In this document: positions 1 to 8,289 of the stretch, one piece after another
Layout of the letters: each line of letters starts with the position of its first letter
Position numbering within the stretch: the stretch's first letter is position 1
NCBI RefSeq assembly: GCF_002150765.1
Contig: NZ_MUYM01000056.1
Span: forward strand, 1-64,000
DNA: 64,000 nucleotides
Direction: 5' to 3'
Source of the DNA: Lentzea kentuckyensis
Lineage (GTDB): Bacteria; Actinomycetota; Actinomycetes; Mycobacteriales; Pseudonocardiaceae
Notes under the pieces: model-generated
What the model was told of the DNA's origin: nothing
Databases searched by the model: none
The model's input: the letters and a program-made list of their open reading frames with translations, nothing else
Program-made: the position numbers and the translations under genes

Positions 1-640
1 GCCACCCCAACTCCCCAGCAGACGTGAGCACGACCGCCCGAGAAGACCCAATCCGCCGAACCCACCCCCGCTCAAAAAACACCGAACAAAGGTGAGCCCC
101 AGCCGCCCCAGCAAAATGCGGCACCCGCTCAGTCCAATCCAAACAAGCCCGACTGACCTGCCTCTTGGACGCCTCGAACCCGAGCTCTTTCAGCCACACC
201 ATCCCGGCCTCGGTGACTGCCAGCTCACCAGACACCACCCCCAACTCCACCAACCCGACCCGCAACGAAACCCCCAGCCGCCCAGCCAGGTGGTCGTAAC
301 AGGTCCGCCCCCGAACCAGAGCCTCCGAAGCAGCAGCCGCCCGCAGCCCGCGCGGCGCCGGATCAGGCCCAGCAAACCCAGCCATCGTCTCCAGCAACTC
401 GGCCACGTGCGGCCCAGCCAGCGCCACGTACCGGTGGCGACCCTGGCGGTGCTCGACCAAGAGACCACCCTCGATCAGCCGAGTCAGGTGCTCGCTGGCC
501 GTAGAAGGCGCCACCCGAGCATGCGCAGCCAATTCGTTGGCAGTCCAGGCCCGCCCATCCAGCAGAGCCGAGCAAATCGCCGCCCGCGTCCGATCCGCAA
601 GCAGCCCGGCAACCTGAGCAAGTCCCTCCACAAAACCCAT
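1..640 (-). CDS. ArsR/SmtB-like winged-helix regulator (3' end cut by window edge)
   Basis: The reading frame opens with ATG at 640 and stays open to the left edge, so at least 213 residues are present and the C-terminus is missing. The N-terminus has the layout of an ArsR winged helix: a helix reading GLLADRTRAAICSALLDGRA, then a recognition segment with STASEHLTRLIEGGLL, then the wing HRQGRHRYVAL. This type of longer ArsR protein (over 200 residues) has a C-terminal extension of unknown ligand. No metal-binding CxC motif is visible in the winged helix, so a metal sensor is unlikely. It is divergent from the P450/ICL fusion gene, with only 56 bp between the two starts, and probably controls it. 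The family is clear; ligand and target are inference. Confidence 0.85.
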   Translation of the reverse strand, partial: MGFVEGLAQVAGLLADRTRAAICSALLDGRAWTANELAAHARVAPSTASEHLTRLIEGGLLVEHRQGRHRYVALAGPHVAELLETMAGFAGPDPAPRGLRAAAASEALVRGRTCYDHLAGRLGVSLRVGLVELGVVSGELAVTEAGMVWLKELGFEASKRQVSRACLDWTERVPHFAGAAGAHLCSVFFERGWVRRIGSSRAVVLTSAGELGW

Positions 641-696
641 TCTGAGCCCACAACACTTCGGCCCCCACCGAACAGTCACCGCCCTACCGTCACCCC

Positions 697-1962
697 ATGA
701 CCGAAGAGCTGCTGAACCTCCCAGTCCCGCAGGCCCCCGCAGGCGAGCACGGCATGGCATGGCTCAGGTCCACCGTCGTCCGCTTCAGCAACGGCCCAGA
801 GCACACCCGCAGGCGCGCCCTGACGACCAGCCTCCTGGAGAACGTCACCGCCACCACCCTCGAAGAACTGGCAACCGCGCTGCACCTGCCCAACTCACTG
901 GACGAGATCGCCAAGATCGCCCCGTGCTATCAACCGCACCTCCCGGCCACCGCAGAGGCAGACGCAGCCGTCGAACGGCTGGCGGGAACCCACGACGAGC
1001 AAACGGCCGCGAGGATCGGCCTGCTCGTACAGGCCTGGGCAGCCACGAACGCGCTTGCCGAGCACCTGGAATCCGGAAATCCCGCGCCGCCCGTACCGAT
1101 CACCCGCAGGGCCACGGAAGCCGGCGTGATCGAGGTCAGCCTGAAGGACCACCCGTTCGGCCACGGCCCCCACGCCTGCCCCGGCCGGGAACTGGCCACG
1201 AAGATCGCCAAGAACATGGCGTTTCACTCGATGCACCACCAGGACGAGCCGCTGATCCTCCCCAACGCGTGGGACTACACGTCGGCCGCGGCCCTGTACG
1301 AGGCGGGTTTCCGGGCGATCGGCACGACGAGCCTCGGTGTCGCCGCCGCCCACGGCATCCCGGACGGCATGGGGCTGGCCGGTCGGCAGGCGACCGCGCT
1401 CGCCGCTCTCCTGAAGGACCTGCCCTGCCCGGTCACCATCGATCTGGAGTCGGGATTCGGCCAGGACCCCGCCGACCTCGTCGCGGGGCTGGACGCGGCA
1501 GGCGTGAACCTCGAGGACGGCCGCCCGCACGGCCTGGCCACACCGGAGGAGCAGGCTCTCCTGATCAGCAAGGTCAAGGAACGCGCGCCCGGCGTCTTCC
1601 TGAACGCGCGCATCGACACCCACTGGCACGGCATCGCCATCGAGGAGACCGAGGAGCGCGCCAAGCGCTACGTCGACGCCGGCGCGGACGGCATCTTCGT
1701 GCCCGGCCTGACCGACCCGCACGACATCGAGAAGCTCGCCGGCATCGCCCCGCTGAACGTCCTCGCCCAGCAGCGCACACCAAAAGAACTCGGCGACCTC
1801 GGCGTCAAACGGATCAGCACCGGCTCACTGCTGTTCCGGGCCGCGCTCCACCACACCGTCGCGACCGCGAGGGCCGTCCGCGACGGAGGAACCGCGGCAG
1901 CGTTCAGCTACGCCGAAGTCCAGGCCCTGATCAGCCCAGGAACACGTTCCGACGCTGGGTGA
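697..1962 (+). CDS. P450-remnant/ICL-PEP mutase fusion protein
   Basis: A 421-residue protein with two unrelated halves. Residues 1-173 carry pieces of a cytochrome P450: a C-helix-like segment RFSNGPEHTRRRAL (29-42) and a complete heme-ligand signature FGHGPHACPGRELA (154-167, Cys161). The roughly 200 residues that would hold the I-helix and the ExxR K-helix are absent. Residues 174-421 are an isocitrate lyase/PEP mutase barrel: LILPNAWD, TSLGVAAAHG, VTIDLESGFG, GVNLEDG, NARID. These enzymes make or cleave C-C or P-C bonds next to a carboxylate with Mg; the lyase Cys motif KKCGH is absent, so the substrate is unknown. Met174 has no ribosome-binding site, which supports one fused chain. The 3' end overlaps plsC tail-to-tail by 32 bp. 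Confidence 0.8.
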   Translation: MTEELLNLPVPQAPAGEHGMAWLRSTVVRFSNGPEHTRRRALTTSLLENVTATTLEELATALHLPNSLDEIAKIAPCYQPHLPATAEADAAVERLAGTHDEQTAARIGLLVQAWAATNALAEHLESGNPAPPVPITRRATEAGVIEVSLKDHPFGHGPHACPGRELATKIAKNMAFHSMHHQDEPLILPNAWDYTSAAALYEAGFRAIGTTSLGVAAAHGIPDGMGLAGRQATALAALLKDLPCPVTIDLESGFGQDPADLVAGLDAAGVNLEDGRPHGLATPEEQALLISKVKERAPGVFLNARIDTHWHGIAIEETEERAKRYVDAGADGIFVPGLTDPHDIEKLAGIAPLNVLAQQRTPKELGDLGVKRISTGSLLFRAALHHTVATARAVRDGGTAAAFSYAEVQALISPGTRSDAG

Positions 1963-2890
1963 GCAGCCGGTACAGCGTCTGCTGGATCGTCTCCCGGATC
2001 TGGTCCGTCAGGTTGAAGACCAGCATCGGATCGTCAGCCGGGTTCTCCCCGAACACGTCCGTCCGGATCGGCTCACCGAACTCGATGTACCACTTGGACG
2101 GCAACGGAATGGCACCCAACGGCCCGAGCAACGGGAAGAACGGCGTCACCGGGAAGTACGGGAACCCGAACAACCGCGCCAACGCCTTGATGTCGCCGAT
2201 CATCGGGTAGATCTCCTCGGCCCCGACGATCGAGCACGGGATGATCGGCACGCCGGTCTTCAACGCCGCCGACACGAACCCGCCGCGGCCGAAGCGCTGC
2301 AGCTTGTAGCGGTCCTTGAACGGCTTGCCGATGCCCTTGAAGCCCTCCGGCCACACGCCGACGAGCTCGCCGTTCGACAGCAGCCGCTCGGCGTCCGGGT
2401 TGCACGCCAGGGTCTGGCCGGACTTGCGGGCCAGCGCGCCCAGCAACGGCGTCCGGAACACGAGGTCCGCGCCGAGCATGCGCATGTGGCGCTGCGCGGG
2501 GTGCTCGGACGCGATGCCGTAGGAGGTCATCAGCGCGTCGAGCGGCAACGTGCCGGAGTGGTTCGCCACGATCAGCGCGCCGCCGGCCGTCGGGATGTTG
2601 GACAGCCCGATGGTCTCGACCCGGAACCACTTCTCGTACAACGGCTTCAGCGGCGGCATCAGCACGTTCTCGGTCAGGTCGCGGTCGAACCCGAACTCGT
2701 CGATCTGGTAGTCGCCCGCGATCCGCCTGCGCGCGAACGACAGCAGGTCGGCCAGCCTGCGTTCCCAGTCCGGTGTCTCGGACTGCTGCTGCGCGGGTTC
2801 GGGGACCACCTCGACGTGGCGTGATCTGCGCGCGGCGTCGCGCTCCGGGTCGTGCAGCGGGATAACGCGTGCTCCTGCCACTGCGTTCAT
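1931..2890 (-). CDS. PlsC-like phospholipid/glycerol acyltransferase
   Basis: A membrane-associated acyltransferase of the LPLAT/PlsC family, which moves an acyl chain to lysophosphatidate or a related lipid. The HX4D catalytic motif is visible as NHSGTLPLD, followed by the substrate-binding GVWPEGFKGI block and the VPIIPCSIVGAEEIYP block. The N-terminal 60 residues are polar and poorly conserved. ATG at 2890 was chosen because it follows the stop of the upstream SDR gene by 16 bp and a GAGGAG stretch abuts it; longer in-frame extensions would overlap that gene. It forms an operon with the SDR, the same pairing I recall for Rv0501-Rv0502 in M. tuberculosis. The exact lipid substrate cannot be read from the sequence. 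Confidence 0.9.
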   Translation of the reverse strand: MNAVAGARVIPLHDPERDAARRSRHVEVVPEPAQQQSETPDWERRLADLLSFARRRIAGDYQIDEFGFDRDLTENVLMPPLKPLYEKWFRVETIGLSNIPTAGGALIVANHSGTLPLDALMTSYGIASEHPAQRHMRMLGADLVFRTPLLGALARKSGQTLACNPDAERLLSNGELVGVWPEGFKGIGKPFKDRYKLQRFGRGGFVSAALKTGVPIIPCSIVGAEEIYPMIGDIKALARLFGFPYFPVTPFFPLLGPLGAIPLPSKWYIEFGEPIRTDVFGENPADDPMLVFNLTDQIRETIQQTLYRLLTQRRNVFLG

Positions 2891-2906
2891 CTCCTCAAGG
2901 CAAAGA

Positions 2907-3944
2907 TCAGCGGAAACGAGCGGCTGCGTCGAGGATTCCCCGTTCCGCCGACGCAATCGTCTCTGGATCGACGAACGGCTTCAGGCCCCGGCCGCTCACG
3001 TAGTCGTCGAAGGCCTGCTGGGTGGTCCACCGCGGCGTGAACCCGAATTCCTTCTTCAGCTGGGTCGTGTCGACCACCCTGCCCCAGTTGAGGAACCTCA
3101 TCTGGTCGGGCGAGAAGTCGACGAGCCGGGCGCTCCGGAAGAAGCCGCCGACCGTGGGCACGGCCATGCTGGGCACCGGCAGGTTCAGCCTGCCCGCCCG
3201 CCGGATGGCCTGCGACAGCAGCAGCACGCCGTCGCCTCCCACGTTGTACACACCGGGCAGGTCGTGCAGCGTCGCGCGCTCCAGGACCGCCAGCGCGTCC
3301 TCGGAGTGCAGCAGCTGCACACGAGCGTCGTAGCCCAGGACGGTGGGCACGACCGGAAGGGCGAAGTAGCGGGTCAGCACGGTGTCGATGCGCGGCCCGA
3401 TGAAGTTCGTGAAGCGCAGTGTGGTGACGTTCACGTCCGGCCGGCGGCGGCCGAACCCGCGGACGTACCCCTCGACCTCGACGGCGTCCTTGGCGTAGCC
3501 GGACGACGGCAGGTCCTTGGGGCCCATGTCCTCGGTGAACACCGCGGGGTCGCGACTGCTGGACCCGTACACGGCGCTGGTGGACTTCACCACGAGCTTC
3601 TGGACCTTCGGCGACTTCTGGCACGCGGCCAGCAGCTGCATGGTCCCGATGACGTTCATCTCCTTCATCGCCGTGCGACCGGTGGGGCCGGCCGGGTTGG
3701 CGGTGACGGAGGCGTGGACGACCGTGTCCACGTTCGCCGTGGAGATGACCTTGCTGATCAACGGGTTGCGGATGTCCGCGCGGACGAACTCCGCCCTGCC
3801 CATCCGCCGCAGGAGATCACGTGGCGGCGGCTCGGTGTCCACACCGAGCACTCGCTCGATGTCCGGGTTCGCGGCGAAGCGCGCGGCGAGGTGACCGCCG
3901 AGGAAGCGGCTGACTCCGGTGACGAGGACGACCTTGGGCGTCAT
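2907..3944 (-). CDS. Atypical extended SDR (NAD-dependent epimerase/dehydratase family)
   Basis: A 345-residue Rossmann protein beginning with a dinucleotide site VLVTGVSRFLGGHLAARF. The typical extended-SDR active site YxxxK is not intact: the equivalent region reads SSGYAKDAVEVEGY, with no Lys four residues after Tyr. This divergent form resembles what I recall of mycobacterial Rv0501 (annotated galE2), so a true UDP-galactose epimerase activity is doubtful. The start at 3944 gives MTPKVVLVTG and avoids a long unconserved leader. It is the first gene of the SDR-plsC pair, and a function in lipid or envelope metabolism is an inference from that coupling. Confidence 0.88.
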   Translation of the reverse strand: MTPKVVLVTGVSRFLGGHLAARFAANPDIERVLGVDTEPPPRDLLRRMGRAEFVRADIRNPLISKVISTANVDTVVHASVTANPAGPTGRTAMKEMNVIGTMQLLAACQKSPKVQKLVVKSTSAVYGSSSRDPAVFTEDMGPKDLPSSGYAKDAVEVEGYVRGFGRRRPDVNVTTLRFTNFIGPRIDTVLTRYFALPVVPTVLGYDARVQLLHSEDALAVLERATLHDLPGVYNVGGDGVLLLSQAIRRAGRLNLPVPSMAVPTVGGFFRSARLVDFSPDQMRFLNWGRVVDTTQLKKEFGFTPRWTTQQAFDDYVSGRGLKPFVDPETIASAERGILDAAARFR

Positions 3945-4157
3945 GCGACTCCAAGCACGAGGGCGTTGCGATTGGTCGATGCTACAGACCAGATGTGAAA
4001 CCGGAGGGGGCCGGAACGCCGTCTTGACGCAGGTCACGCAGGCTTTACTGGCTAATCACCCGATCGGCGGCGACCGTTCCCGTGTTTCCTGCCGCTCGTC
4101 TCACTGGGTGATATCCGTGCCCGCGCAAGCACCCGGCCAGGTCACGGACGGACCTGG

Positions 4158-4201
4158 AAAAACGCAACCGCCGCCGACCCCGTGGAGGGACCGGCGGCGG
4201 T
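4158..4201 (-). terminator. Rho-independent terminator after bS22
   Basis: Perfect 10-bp inverted repeat ACCGCCGCCG (4167-4176) / CGGCGGCGGT (4192-4201) with a 15-nt loop. On the minus strand it is followed by five T residues (4158-4162). It lies 17 bp past the bS22 stop and ends the bS22 transcript before the SDR gene. Confidence 0.8.
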
Positions 4202-4217
4202 AAGAGCGCACGCGGGC

Positions 4218-4319
4218 TTACTTGCCGCGCTTCCTGCGCTGGACCCTGGTCTTGCGCAGCAGCTTGCGGTGCTTCTTCTTCGACATGCGCTTGCGGCGCT
4301 TCTTGATGACCGAGCCCAT
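4218..4319 (-). CDS. Small ribosomal subunit protein bS22 (AURKAIP1/COX24 domain)
   Basis: A 33-residue, extremely basic protein starting MGSVIKKRRKRMSKKK and ending VQRRKRGK. It matches the mycobacterial bS22 (Rv0500B type), which binds near the decoding centre of the 30S subunit and is related to mitochondrial mS38. About half of its residues are Lys or Arg. It is followed at 17 bp by a strong intrinsic terminator, and sits between the excisionase-like HTH gene and the SDR gene exactly as in mycobacteria. It is too short for most gene-finding cutoffs, so it is easily missed. Confidence 0.93.
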   Translation of the reverse strand: MGSVIKKRRKRMSKKKHRKLLRKTRVQRRKRGK

Positions 4320-4439
4320 GCGGGTTCCTTAGCTCTAGACGTTGCTTTGACTGGCGCGCCCCAGCCTTGGCCGTGTCAAGCACGGCGCGCCGGTAAGCAC
4401 GATCGGCCTACCAGTCTACCCGGCGGGGTTCGCCAGCCT

Positions 4440-4652
4440 TCAGCCAGCGTCGAAGTACGCGTTCTCGAGGTAGGCGTGCACCGCTTTTTCGGGCACACGG
4501 AACGACTTGCCGACCCGCACCGCGGGCAGCTCGCCGGAGTGCACCAGCCGGTACACGGTCATCTTCGAGACCCGCATCATCGAGGCCACTTCAGCCACGG
4601 TCAGGAACTGGACCTGAGCGAGACCTGTTCGTTCGTTCTCCTTCGCAGGCAT
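4440..4652 (-). CDS. Excisionase-type helix-turn-helix DNA-binding protein (Rv0500A-like)
   Basis: A 70-residue protein that is almost entirely one MerR-like/excisionase HTH domain: QFLTVAEVASMMRVSKMTVYRLVHSGELPAVRVGKSFRV, followed by a short helix ending NAYFDAG. The domain recognises DNA as a winged helix; no effector domain is present. The sequence is closer to the mycobacterial Rv0500A type than to Streptomyces BldC. It lies upstream of bS22 on the same strand, separated by 120 bp. Its target is unknown; in family terms it is a small transcriptional regulator rather than a phage excisionase, since no prophage genes are near. Confidence 0.88.
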   Translation of the reverse strand: MPAKENERTGLAQVQFLTVAEVASMMRVSKMTVYRLVHSGELPAVRVGKSFRVPEKAVHAYLENAYFDAG

Positions 4653-4786
4653 ACATCACCGCATCCTTCGACACGTGTCGTGCCGTCGGTCTTCCCCACC
4701 GACGGTTCGACACGCACGTGCTGCCTCTGAGAGTAGCGGGACTGGTGTGACTCCTGCGACGTCCAACTAGTCAGTTTCAGGAAACG

Positions 4787-4892
4787 CGGGGGCCCCGCGT
4801 GCGCTCCAAGTGAACGAAAGCTCCCCGCGTGCACTCCTGGCGCACGCGGGGACCCCGCGTACTGTCACGTAGTACGAAAGCGCCCCGCGTGC
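4787..4892. repeat. Tandem copies of a dispersed GC-palindromic intergenic element
   Basis: Two units at exact 60-bp spacing: one starts at 4791 (GGCCCCGCGTGC...) and one at 4851 (GACCCCGCGTAC...). Each ends in ACGAAAGC(T/G)CCCCGCGTGC (4814-4832 and 4874-4892). The same ACGAAAG/CCCCGCGTG core recurs as hairpins at 12561-12609 and 39478-39528. Located between the HTH gene and proC. Confidence 0.75.
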
Positions 4893-4895
4893 GGG

Positions 4896-5705
4896 TCAGT
4901 CTTCGTGCTGACGGCCGAGTTCGACGGAGCGGTCGCGCGCCGACTCGATCGCGGCGAGGAGGGCGGCACGGACGCCGTGCTTCTCCAGCTCGCGGATCGC
5001 CATGATCGTCGTGCCCGCCGGCGAGGTGACCGCCTCACGCAGGATCACCGGGTGCGAGGAGCCCTCGGCCAGCATCGTCGCCGCGCCGACGGCCGACTGG
5101 ATGATCAGCGTCGAAGCCAGGTCGCGCGGGATGCCGAGCAGGATGCCCGCGTCGATCATCGCCTCGACCAGGAAGAAGAAGTAGGCGGGACCCGAGCCGG
5201 ACAGGGCCGTCACCGCGTCCTGCTGCGACTCCGGCACCACCGCGACCTTGCCCACGGTCGAGAGGAGCTCCTCGACGACCTTGAGGTGCTCTGGCGTGGC
5301 GTTGGAACCGGCGGAGACCGCGCTCATGGCCTCGCCGACGACCATCGGGGTGTTCGGCATCACCCGCACGACCGGTGTGCCGGCCGGCAGCCTGCGCTCG
5401 TACAGCGCCGTCGGCAGGCCCGCGCACAGCGACACGATGAGCGTGCCCGCGCGCAGCACCGGCTTGAGCTCGGTGAGCAGTGGCTCGATGTCCTGCGGCT
5501 TGACCGCGACGATCAACACGTCGGCGTTGGCGGCCGCGCCGGGGACGTCCACCGCCTCGAACCCGTACTGCTCCGTCAGGGAGCGAGCCCTGGCCTCGTG
5601 CTTCTCGGTGAACATCAGATCGGCGGCCGAACGGCCACCCTGCAGAAGCCCGGACAGCAGCGCCTCACCGATCTTGCCCGCGCCGAGCACCGCGATCTTC
5701 GTCAT
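4896..5705 (-). CDS. proC: Pyrroline-5-carboxylate reductase
   Basis: Catalyses the last step of proline synthesis, NAD(P)H-dependent reduction of 1-pyrroline-5-carboxylate. The N-terminus is the Rossmann nucleotide site IAVLGAGKIGEALLSGLL; the C-terminal dimer/active-site signature is visible as EAVTSPAGTTIMAIRELEKHGVRAAL, and ALSGSGPAYFF is the substrate loop. The length of 269 residues is normal. It is the last gene of a run thioesterase-proC on the same strand, with a 10-bp gap, and lies downstream of a proline dehydrogenase, so opposing proline reactions share one transcription unit. Confidence 0.96.
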   Translation of the reverse strand: MTKIAVLGAGKIGEALLSGLLQGGRSAADLMFTEKHEARARSLTEQYGFEAVDVPGAAANADVLIVAVKPQDIEPLLTELKPVLRAGTLIVSLCAGLPTALYERRLPAGTPVVRVMPNTPMVVGEAMSAVSAGSNATPEHLKVVEELLSTVGKVAVVPESQQDAVTALSGSGPAYFFFLVEAMIDAGILLGIPRDLASTLIIQSAVGAATMLAEGSSHPVILREAVTSPAGTTIMAIRELEKHGVRAALLAAIESARDRSVELGRQHED

Positions 5706-5715
5706 CGGTCAAGTC

Positions 5716-6498
5716 TCACACAGCAGGGGTCAACGCCAACTGCCGTGCCTGACACACCAGCCGACCGGTTGCGTCGATCACCGTGGCGTCCTCGTCGAAC
5801 CACTGCCCGTGCACCGCCTGGCAGGTGACGTGGATGCGCAGCCACCCCGGCGCCGGCCTGGCTCGCAGCAACGCGGTCAGCTGCACCGTCGGCGACCATC
5901 CGAAGCGGCCGAGGTTGAACGTCACCGGCATCGACAGGTCGCCCGCGAGCAACGCGAAGTACGGGTCTGGCTGCTCGTCGATGGGCCGCGCCCACAGCTT
6001 CAGCGTCAGCGGCCCGTCGGTGCGCCGGTCGAGGAACGTGGCCGACTCCCGGTCGATCCGCAGGTCGCAGAGGCTGCCGACCTTGTAGACGCCACCGGTC
6101 GGGAACGTCCCCAGCTCGACCGAGCCGGGCGGCGGCGCGGCCGGGATCGACGGCAGGTTCACGTAGTCGGCCCGGTGCTCCGGGATCCGGCCCGTCGTCA
6201 CCGTCGCCTCGACGCACACCTGACCGCGCTGCTCCAGCGTCACGGCGACCACGGTGGCCGTCCGCCCCGCCTTGCGCACGTCCGTCCTGACCAGCACCGG
6301 ACCGATCTCCGGTGCCCGCAGGAACTGGGCGGACACGGCCAGCGGATCGCCGTCGGCGACCTGCGCGGCCGCACGGGTCATGACCGCGAGCAGGAACCCG
6401 CCGTGGGGTTTGGGGCCGACGGTCCACTCGGCGGGCAGGGAGGCGGTGAAGGTTCCGTCACCGAGCGACCGGACCGCACTGGACTTGGTGAAGGTCAT
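5716..6498 (-). CDS. Acyl-CoA thioesterase-like double-hotdog protein
   Basis: A 260-residue protein with the TesB-type double-hotdog layout: an N-terminal hotdog starting WTVGPKPHGGFLLAVMTRAAAQ (the HGG turn is typical), and a C-terminal hotdog with GWSPTVQLTALLRARPAPGWL and a final region with DATGRLVCQARQLAL. Such proteins hydrolyse medium- or long-chain acyl-CoA in the cytoplasm. The ATG at 6498 overlaps the TGA of the upstream proline dehydrogenase in an ATGA junction, so it is translationally coupled. Why a thioesterase sits between two proline enzymes is not evident from the sequence. Confidence 0.85.
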   Translation of the reverse strand: MTFTKSSAVRSLGDGTFTASLPAEWTVGPKPHGGFLLAVMTRAAAQVADGDPLAVSAQFLRAPEIGPVLVRTDVRKAGRTATVVAVTLEQRGQVCVEATVTTGRIPEHRADYVNLPSIPAAPPPGSVELGTFPTGGVYKVGSLCDLRIDRESATFLDRRTDGPLTLKLWARPIDEQPDPYFALLAGDLSMPVTFNLGRFGWSPTVQLTALLRARPAPGWLRIHVTCQAVHGQWFDEDATVIDATGRLVCQARQLALTPAV

Positions 6499-7391
6499 GA
6501 GCGGCTGGCCAGCGACCGCAAGAAAAAGGACACGTTGGCAGGCCGTTCTGCTAGTCGCCGCATGAGATATCCGTACCACTGCTCGCCATAGGGAACATAA
6601 ACGCGCGTCCCGAGACGTTTCTGCTCTTCGGGCCGGATGCCGTACAGCATCTGGTACTCGAAGTCGGTTTTGTCATACCAGCGAGCCCGCTCGCCGATGA
6701 TTTCGATCAGCCGAGGGTCGTGCGTCGCGAACATCGGATAACCCTCTCCAGCGAGGAGAACGTTCAGGCACCGCACGTAGTTCAGGTCGACCTCGTGCGG
6801 ATCCTGGATCGCGACCTCGGGAGGCTCCGCGTAGGCGCCCTTGACCAGCCGAACCCTGCTTCCTGGCCCCGCGAGCTGCTTGCAGTCGTCCAGGGTCCGG
6901 TGCAGGTAGGACTGCAGCACCGCGCCCACCCACGGCCAGCTGCGCCGCAGCTCCAGCAGGATCCGCAGCGTCGAATCCGTGGTGGTGTGATCTTCCATGT
7001 CGAGGGTCACCGTCGTGCCGCACTGCTCGGCCGCGGCACAGATCCGGCTGGCATTCGTCAGGGCGAGCGCCTCGTCCAGGTTCTGCCCCACCGCGGAGAG
7101 CTTGACGCTCACCTCCGCGTCCTCGGCCAGTCCGGCGGCGTGCAGCGCGTCGAGCAGTTCCAGGTACGCCTGCACGGTCTTCTCGGCCTGCGCCTTGTCG
7201 GTGGTGTCCTCGCCGAGGTAGTCCAGCGTCACCGGCAGGCCGAGCCCGCGCACCACGTCGACGGCGTCCCTGGTGGTCTCGCCCGCGACGAACCGCTTCA
7301 CGACGTCGCGGCTGATCGGCGCGCTGGCGACGAGATGGCGGACCGTCTCGTTGCGAGACGCGGCCATGATCAACGCTCGCAGCGGGTTCAC
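6495..7391 (-). CDS. Proline dehydrogenase (monofunctional)
   Basis: FAD-dependent oxidation of proline to pyrroline-5-carboxylate. The 298-residue barrel has the signatures KLSAVGQ, DMEDHTTTDSTL, VLQSYLHRT, RLVKGAY, the late FATHDPRL and EYQMLYGIRPEEQKRL. It lacks the P5C-dehydrogenase domain and the DNA-binding domain of PutA, so it is the short type. It stands first in a coupled run with the thioesterase (ATGA overlap) and proC. The dehydrogenase partner (P5C dehydrogenase) is not in the window. Confidence 0.94.
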   Translation of the reverse strand: MNPLRALIMAASRNETVRHLVASAPISRDVVKRFVAGETTRDAVDVVRGLGLPVTLDYLGEDTTDKAQAEKTVQAYLELLDALHAAGLAEDAEVSVKLSAVGQNLDEALALTNASRICAAAEQCGTTVTLDMEDHTTTDSTLRILLELRRSWPWVGAVLQSYLHRTLDDCKQLAGPGSRVRLVKGAYAEPPEVAIQDPHEVDLNYVRCLNVLLAGEGYPMFATHDPRLIEIIGERARWYDKTDFEYQMLYGIRPEEQKRLGTRVYVPYGEQWYGYLMRRLAERPANVSFFLRSLASRS

Positions 7392-7443
7392 ACCACGAAC
7401 CCTAACTCGCCAGTCGAATTACCGGTGTCTGGCCACCGCGACA

Positions 7444-8289
7444 TCAACGCGGCAGTGCGGAACGGCTCTTCCCCGCGGTTCCCTCGACCGGAAACTCCAG
7501 GTGCAGCCGCGCGAACAGCAAAGCCTCCGCGAGCATCTCCTGCCGGGCGGCCGGTGATGCCGCACGCCGGGTGTTGACCTCCAGCACGACCTGGCCGTCG
7601 AACCCGCCCCGAGCCAGCATCTCGCACAGTTCGGCGCACGGCTGGGTGCCGCGGCCCGGCACCATGTGCTCGTCCTTGGGCGCGCCGGACCCGTCCGCGA
7701 GGTGGATGTGCCGCAGCCCGTCGCCCATCCGTTTGGCCAGCTCCAGCGCGTCCACGTGCGCGGCAGCCGAGTGCGACAGGTCCAGGGTGTAGTTGCGGTG
7801 GCCCACGTCGGTGGGGTCGATCGACGGCTTGAACGCGGTCATCTGCACCGACCGGCCCCGGCCCAGCGGCCGCCGCACCGGGAACATGTTCTCGACCGCG
7901 ATGGCGATCCCGCTCTCGTCCTCCAGCGACGACACGAGGTCGGCGAACCCGTCCGCGTACTTGCGCTGCCATCGGAACGGCGGGTGCAGCACGACGGTCG
8001 GCGCGCCCAGGTCCTGCGCGGCCTGCACCGACTTGCGCAGCCGCTCGACCGGGTCCGGTGACCAGACCCGTTGCGAGATGAGCAGGCACGGGGCGTGCAC
8101 GGCGAGAACCGGCATGCCCGATCGGGACGACAGGCGGTCGACGGCCCGGATGTCCTGCGACACCGGATCGGCCCACACCATCAGCTCGACGCCGTCGTAG
8201 CCCAGGTCGGAGGCCATCTGGAAGGCCGCTCCGGCGGGCTGCGGGTAGACCGACGCCGTGGAAAGCCCGACCGGGATGCGCGCGGTCAA
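7444..8289 (-). CDS. Sugar phosphate isomerase/epimerase-like TIM barrel (Rv0498-like)
   Basis: An AP-endonuclease-2-type xylose-isomerase-like barrel of 281 residues. Metal-ligand segments are visible: VELMVWAD, VLAVHAPCLL, VVLHPPF, IAVENMF, YTLDLSH, HIHLADG and VVLEVNT. TTG at 8289 is the best start because it overlaps the TGA of the upstream gene as TTGA and matches the conserved beginning IPVGLSTASVYPQ. Longer in-frame extensions are Arg-rich and overlap the neighbour. The family includes sugar isomerases and epimerases; the substrate is unknown. Confidence 0.86.
   Translation of the reverse strand: MTARIPVGLSTASVYPQPAGAAFQMASDLGYDGVELMVWADPVSQDIRAVDRLSSRSGMPVLAVHAPCLLISQRVWSPDPVERLRKSVQAAQDLGAPTVVLHPPFRWQRKYADGFADLVSSLEDESGIAIAVENMFPVRRPLGRGRSVQMTAFKPSIDPTDVGHRNYTLDLSHSAAAHVDALELAKRMGDGLRHIHLADGSGAPKDEHMVPGRGTQPCAELCEMLARGGFDGQVVLEVNTRRAASPAARQEMLAEALLFARLHLEFPVEGTAGKSRSALPR

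Noticed and set aside
4440..4652. Identification of the small HTH protein as BldC
   Set aside because: Size is similar, but the sequence (SKMTVYRLVHSGELPAVRVGKSFRV) is that of the Rv0500A type.
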